Of a DNA stretch of 64,000 nt, positions 60,702-64,000 are shown piece after piece. The notes beneath the pieces are model-generated. The model was not told where the DNA came from. It ran no database searches and saw nothing but the letters and a program-made list of their open reading frames with translations. Position numbers and translations under genes: made by a program. This DNA is from Curtobacterium sp. MCLR17_032. Lineage in GTDB: Bacteria > Actinomycetota > Actinomycetes > Actinomycetales > Microbacteriaceae. Position 1 is the stretch's first letter, and every line of letters begins with the position of its first letter. Where the stretch lies: contig NZ_CP126268.1 in assembly GCF_003234795.2 (NCBI RefSeq), positions 868,001 to 932,000 on the forward strand. Direction: 5' to 3'.

Positions 60702-62384
60702 CTACTTGGTGAAGCCGACCTTCGTCCAGTCGATGTTCTGCGCACCCGCGAACGCGCCGTAGTTGGCGAGCTTCGGGTTCTGGGCGACCAGCGCGGGCTT
60801 CGCGGTGATCGGCATCGAGTGTCCGATCGACCAGACCTGCTTGTCGATCTTGTTCCAGATGACGTTGGCCTTGTCCGAGTCCGGCTCGGACAGTGCCTGC
60901 TTCGTCAGCTTGTCGATCGCATCCGAGCTGACACGGCCGTAGTTCTGGCCGGTCGCACCCGAGGTGTAGATCGTCGCCGAGCTGGAGTGGAAGCCGGTGC
61001 CGCCCCACACGAAGATCGTCATGTCGTAGTTGCCCGGGGTGACGTACTGCTCGAAGAAGTCGTCCGTGGCGACCGACTTCAGGGTGAGCTTGACGCCGAT
61101 CTCCTTCAGCTGCTGCTGCATGACCTGGGCCAGCTGCTGCGAGGTCGGGGCACCGGACGGGATCGTGATGGCGATCGCCAGCTGCTTGCCGCCCTTCGAG
61201 CGGTAGGTGCCGTCGGTCTTCCAGCCGTCGTCGTCCAGCAGCTTCTTCGCCTTCTCGACGTCGAAGGTGGCGTTCGGCTTGACGTTCGACTTGTAGCCCT
61301 TGTCCGTGGACAGGAACAGGTGGTTGTCGAGCGTGCCGAGCTTGTAGGGCAGCGTGCCGCCGATGACCTGGGCCAGGGCGTCACGGTTCACGGCGTGCTG
61401 GATCGCCAGCCGGAGCTGCTTGTCCTTGAGCAGGCCGTTCGTCGAGAAGTCGACGTGCGTGTACTGGGCCGACGTCGACGCGAGGATCTTCGTGTTCTTC
61501 GCGTTCTTCACCCGGTCGAAGCGCTCCGACGTCGTCGTGAGGACGGAGTCGATCTCCTTGTTGAGGTACGCGTCCACGTCTGCGTTGCCGTCCAGCGACC
61601 GGAAGATCACCTGGTCGAGCTTCGGCTTGTCGCCCCACCAGTTCTCGTCCGGCTTCATGGTGACGGTGCCTGCGGTCTCGTTCAGGTCCGTGATCTTGTA
61701 CGGACCGGACGACACCGGGACCTTGCCCTTGTAGCCGTTGTTGAACTGGTCCGGCGTGCTGGTCTGGCTGGCCGGGTACAGCGGGCTGAACAGGGACTTC
61801 CAGTCCGAGAACGGGGTGGAGAACTTGACCACGACGTCCTTGTCGGTCGCGCCCTTGGTCACGGAGGAGATGTCCTCGTAGCCGGTGGAGCCGGCGATGA
61901 GGTAGGCCTTGTCCGTGCCGTTGGTGGTCTTCCACTCGTTCTCGAAGTCACGCCAGGTGATCTCCGAGCCGTCGTTCCACTTGGCCTTGTCGTTGATCGT
62001 GTACGAGATCGTGAGCGGGTCGTCGCTCGTGACCTCGGCCTTCGACACGTAGTCGGTGTCCAGGGCGGGGGCGCCCTTGCCGTCGATCGTGTAGACGTAC
62101 GGCATCGTCGCCTGCTCGATCGTCGCCGCGTCGACGAGCGGGCCGTCGACCTGGTTGTAGTTCCACTGCGAGATCCACTGCTGGATCGGCAGACGGAGCG
62201 TGCCACCGTCGGCGAGGTCGGAGACGGGCTTCGGGTTGATCTGTGCCGAGGTCGGCAGGGTCTTCTTGCCCGAGTCGTCGGATCCGGACCCGCCGGATCC
62301 ACCTGATCCGCCCGAGCAACCGGTCACGGCGAGCGCGATGCCGGCGAGGGCCGCCGTCACTGCGAGGACTTTCCTGTGCTTCAT
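60702..62384 (-). CDS. Family-5 extracellular solute-binding lipoprotein, second system
   Basis: Binding protein of another peptide-type ABC importer, 560 residues. Signal peptide KVLAVTAALAGIALAVTGC has lipobox AVTGC, followed by a Gly/Ser linker. DGGTLRLPIQQWISQWNYNQ, ENEWKTTNGTDKAYL and NLFTNGLLKDKQLRLAIQHAVNRD-like segments (STNGLLKDKQLRLAIQHA) match the actinobacterial ABC family substrate-binding group often found with mycobacterial DppA-like systems. ATG 62384 follows AGGGGAA. Divergent from its probable permeases. Only about 20% similar by eye to the protein at 53.6 kb. Confidence 0.88.
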   Translation of the reverse strand: MKHRKVLAVTAALAGIALAVTGCSGGSGGSGGSGSDDSGKKTLPTSAQINPKPVSDLADGGTLRLPIQQWISQWNYNQVDGPLVDAATIEQATMPYVYTIDGKGAPALDTDYVSKAEVTSDDPLTISYTINDKAKWNDGSEITWRDFENEWKTTNGTDKAYLIAGSTGYEDISSVTKGATDKDVVVKFSTPFSDWKSLFSPLYPASQTSTPDQFNNGYKGKVPVSSGPYKITDLNETAGTVTMKPDENWWGDKPKLDQVIFRSLDGNADVDAYLNKEIDSVLTTTSERFDRVKNAKNTKILASTSAQYTHVDFSTNGLLKDKQLRLAIQHAVNRDALAQVIGGTLPYKLGTLDNHLFLSTDKGYKSNVKPNATFDVEKAKKLLDDDGWKTDGTYRSKGGKQLAIAITIPSGAPTSQQLAQVMQQQLKEIGVKLTLKSVATDDFFEQYVTPGNYDMTIFVWGGTGFHSSSATIYTSGATGQNYGRVSSDAIDKLTKQALSEPDSDKANVIWNKIDKQVWSIGHSMPITAKPALVAQNPKLANYGAFAGAQNIDWTKVGFTK

Positions 62385-62515
62385 TTCGTTCCCCTCTGGA
62401 AGTTGTCGCTGAGCCTAGGGCCCCCGAGCGGGGGCAACGGGCATTTTCCGTATCCGACGTACTTTCGTTACGAGCCCGGCGGGGCGACGACATGTACCGG
62501 AAACAAACGAGGCCC

Positions 62516-62521
62516 TATGGT
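62516..62521 (+). promoter_or_regulatory. Leaderless -10 box (TATGGT) for the 62529 permease
   Basis: TATGGT followed by seven bases and ATG at 62529; this decides the start over an ATG at 62517 that overlaps the box. Confidence 0.6.
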
Positions 62522-62528
62522 GGCCTCC

Positions 62529-63512
62529 ATGATCCGCTTCCTGGCGCGTCGATTCGTGTACTACGTCGTGCTCGTGTTCCTCGCGACCTCGCTGACCTAC
62601 TTCCTCGCGTCAGCGACGTTCAGCCCCCGTTCCGTCTACGCCCAGCGGAACCCTGCGCCGTCGGCACAGGTCATCGACGCCAAGCTCGACGACATCGGCG
62701 TCAACGACAAGACCCCCGTGGTGATCCGGTACGGGCACTGGCTCGACGGGGTCGTGCACGGCGACCTCGGCCAGACGATCCAGGACCGTTCGGTCAACGA
62801 CCAGTTCTTCCCGCGGCTGGGGGTGAGTCTCCGGCTGCTGGTCGTCGGATCGATCGCCGGCATCGTGCTCGGCGTCCTCGTCGGCGTGTGGAACGCGATC
62901 CGGCAGTACAAGATCTCGGACCGGGTCAGCGCCGCGATCTCGATCGTCCTGTTCTCGACACCCGTGTTCCTGACCGCGGTCATCCTGAAGATCAGTGCAA
63001 CGAAGCTGAACCAGGACGCCGGCAGCCAGCTCATCAACTTCACGGGCGAGGCGACCCCAGGACTCGACGGGTCGGCGTGGACGCTGCTCGTCGACCGCGG
63101 CGCGCACCTGCTGCTCCCGACGATCTCGATCGCGCTGGGCCTGATCGCCATCTACAGCCGGTACCAGCGAGCAACGATGCTCGACGTCCTGGGTTCGGAC
63201 TTCCTCAGGACCGCCCGGGCGAAGGGGCTGACGCGGGGACGGGCCACGTTCAAGCACGGCCTGCGTACCGCGCTCATCCCGATGACCACGCTCTTCGCCT
63301 ACGGGTTCCTCGGCATCCTGACCGGCGCGACCCTGACCGAGAAGATCTTCGCGTGGAACGGGCTCGGCTCGTGGTTCATCGACGCGGTGAACGGCAACGA
63401 CGTCAACGTCGTGACGGCGTACACGCTGTTCGCCGCGGTGGTGGTGCTCATCTCCGGGTTCCTCGCCGACGTCGCGACCGCAGCGCTGGACCCGCGCGTC
63501 AGGAGGGCATGA
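62529..63512 (+). CDS. ABC transporter permease (OppB/DppB type), second system
   Basis: Membrane subunit of 327 residues. MIRFLARRFVYYVVLVFLAT is the usual start; LRTARAKGLTRGRATFKHGL is the EAA loop; FAYGFLGILTGATLTEKIFAW is the late signature helix. It has a longer periplasmic loop after helix 1 (residues 33-75, with SPRSVYAQRNP) than the permease at 55.5 kb. The start at 62529 is chosen from the leaderless -10 spacing. Followed after one base by the next permease. Confidence 0.92.
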   Translation: MIRFLARRFVYYVVLVFLATSLTYFLASATFSPRSVYAQRNPAPSAQVIDAKLDDIGVNDKTPVVIRYGHWLDGVVHGDLGQTIQDRSVNDQFFPRLGVSLRLLVVGSIAGIVLGVLVGVWNAIRQYKISDRVSAAISIVLFSTPVFLTAVILKISATKLNQDAGSQLINFTGEATPGLDGSAWTLLVDRGAHLLLPTISIALGLIAIYSRYQRATMLDVLGSDFLRTARAKGLTRGRATFKHGLRTALIPMTTLFAYGFLGILTGATLTEKIFAWNGLGSWFIDAVNGNDVNVVTAYTLFAAVVVLISGFLADVATAALDPRVRRA

Positions 63513-63513
63513 C

Positions 63514-64000
63514 ATGACCGACACCCGGATCGAACCCGTCGACCCCTCGCTCATCGCGAAGAGCGACACCCCGGCCCGCCCGAAGCGGCAGGGCAACCGG
63601 TTCCTGCAGACAACACGACGGCTGTTCATGAACCGCGGCGCGGGCATCGGCGTCATCGTCATCGTGCTGCTGTTCGCCTTCGCGTTCCTCGGCCCGCTGG
63701 TCAGCCCCTGGCAGTACTCGCAGATCGACTACACGGCGTTCACCCGGCCGCCGAGCGCGACGCACTGGTTCGGCACGAACGGCATCGGCCAGGACGTCTT
63801 CTCCCAGACGGCCCGCGGCATGCAGAAGAGCCTGCTCATCGGCCTGCTCGTCGCCGTGTTCTCGACCGCCATCGCCGCGATCACGGGCGCCGCCGCCGGG
63901 TACTTCGGCGGCTGGGTCGACCGGATCGTGATGTTCTTCGTCGACATGCTGCTCGTGCTGCCGTCGTTCCTCATCATCGCGATCATCAGCCCGCGCATCC
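63514..64000 (+). CDS. ABC transporter permease (OppC/DppC type), second system, cut by window edge
   Basis: The first 162 residues of a second membrane subunit. A 40-residue cytoplasmic N-terminus is followed by the OppC N-terminal helix (GIGVIVIVLLFAFAFLGPLV), HWFGTNGIGQDVFSQTARGM (the conserved F-G-T-D/N-x-x-G-x-D motif) and GYFGGWVDRIVMFFVDMLLVLP. ATG 63514 follows AGGAGGG at 63501-63507. An ATPase gene is expected beyond the edge. Confidence 0.93.
   Translation, partial: MTDTRIEPVDPSLIAKSDTPARPKRQGNRFLQTTRRLFMNRGAGIGVIVIVLLFAFAFLGPLVSPWQYSQIDYTAFTRPPSATHWFGTNGIGQDVFSQTARGMQKSLLIGLLVAVFSTAIAAITGAAAGYFGGWVDRIVMFFVDMLLVLPSFLIIAIISPRI

Overview
The window is about 64 kb of a very GC-rich (visibly around 70% G+C), gene-dense actinobacterial chromosome. 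Mycothiol S-conjugate amidase, GreA, IspH followed by a DUF6264-type membrane protein, DUF4307 and DUF4245 proteins, a Cgl0159-type aldolase-fold protein and many leaderless genes fit the family Microbacteriaceae; Curtobacterium is my best guess, by inference from gene content only. No rRNA, tRNA, CRISPR array, insertion sequence or prophage was seen.

Layout. 0-23 kb is mostly core metabolism: threonine ammonia-lyase, GreA, Mca, a hemolysin III-type protein, a Z-isoprenyl transferase, a class V aminotransferase fold protein, a PIN-PhoH ATPase, fumarase, carbonic anhydrase, exonuclease VII (xseA, xseB), IspH, an M18 aminopeptidase, class II aldolase, GlpX and RmuC. 23.3-35.1 kb is a ten-gene myo-inositol catabolic operon (iolC, a Cgl0159-type gene, iolA, B, D, E, G, H, a transaldolase-like gene and a second Gfo/Idh/MocA dehydrogenase), mostly with overlapping or near-abutting genes. 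It is followed by a tautomerase and a GntR regulator that I call IolR. Matching TGTC-NN-GACA palindromes lie in the promoters of iolC, the tautomerase and iolR, which suggests one regulon. The operon contains no inositol transporter.

36.5-39.3 kb holds a DEDDh exonuclease, a small hydrolase and YchF. 39.3-43.9 kb is an accessory stretch with decaying toxin-antitoxin or defence genes: a short terminated RNA followed by a 45-codon remnant of an AbiF/AbiD-type gene, a hicAB pair whose hicA carries a one-base frameshift, and an orphan HicB-like protein tail to tail with hicB. 43.9-48.4 kb holds regulators and small enzymes (SDR, GNAT, LysR, FBP-type zinc finger, BlaI/M56 pair).

48.4-53.2 kb is the glycine cleavage operon gcvT-gcvH-gcvP behind a tandem glycine riboswitch. 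53.6-59.1 kb is a complete family-5 peptide-type ABC transporter operon (lipoprotein, two permeases, fused double ATPase). 60.7 kb to the end holds a second such system, with the binding protein divergent from two permeases; the last gene runs off the window.

Two sequence-wide themes stand out. First, at least sixteen genes have a TAnnnT -10 box ending 6-8 bases before the start codon, the signature of leaderless transcription. Second, intergenic regions carry several families of long near-perfect palindromes. One (outer stem GGACGGGAGGC) sits at operon ends and behaves like a bidirectional terminator with a variable inner stem. Two others (GCACAAC...GTTGTGC and CCGA..GGTCACG...CGTGACC) have no obvious function and are the best candidates here for undescribed repeat elements.
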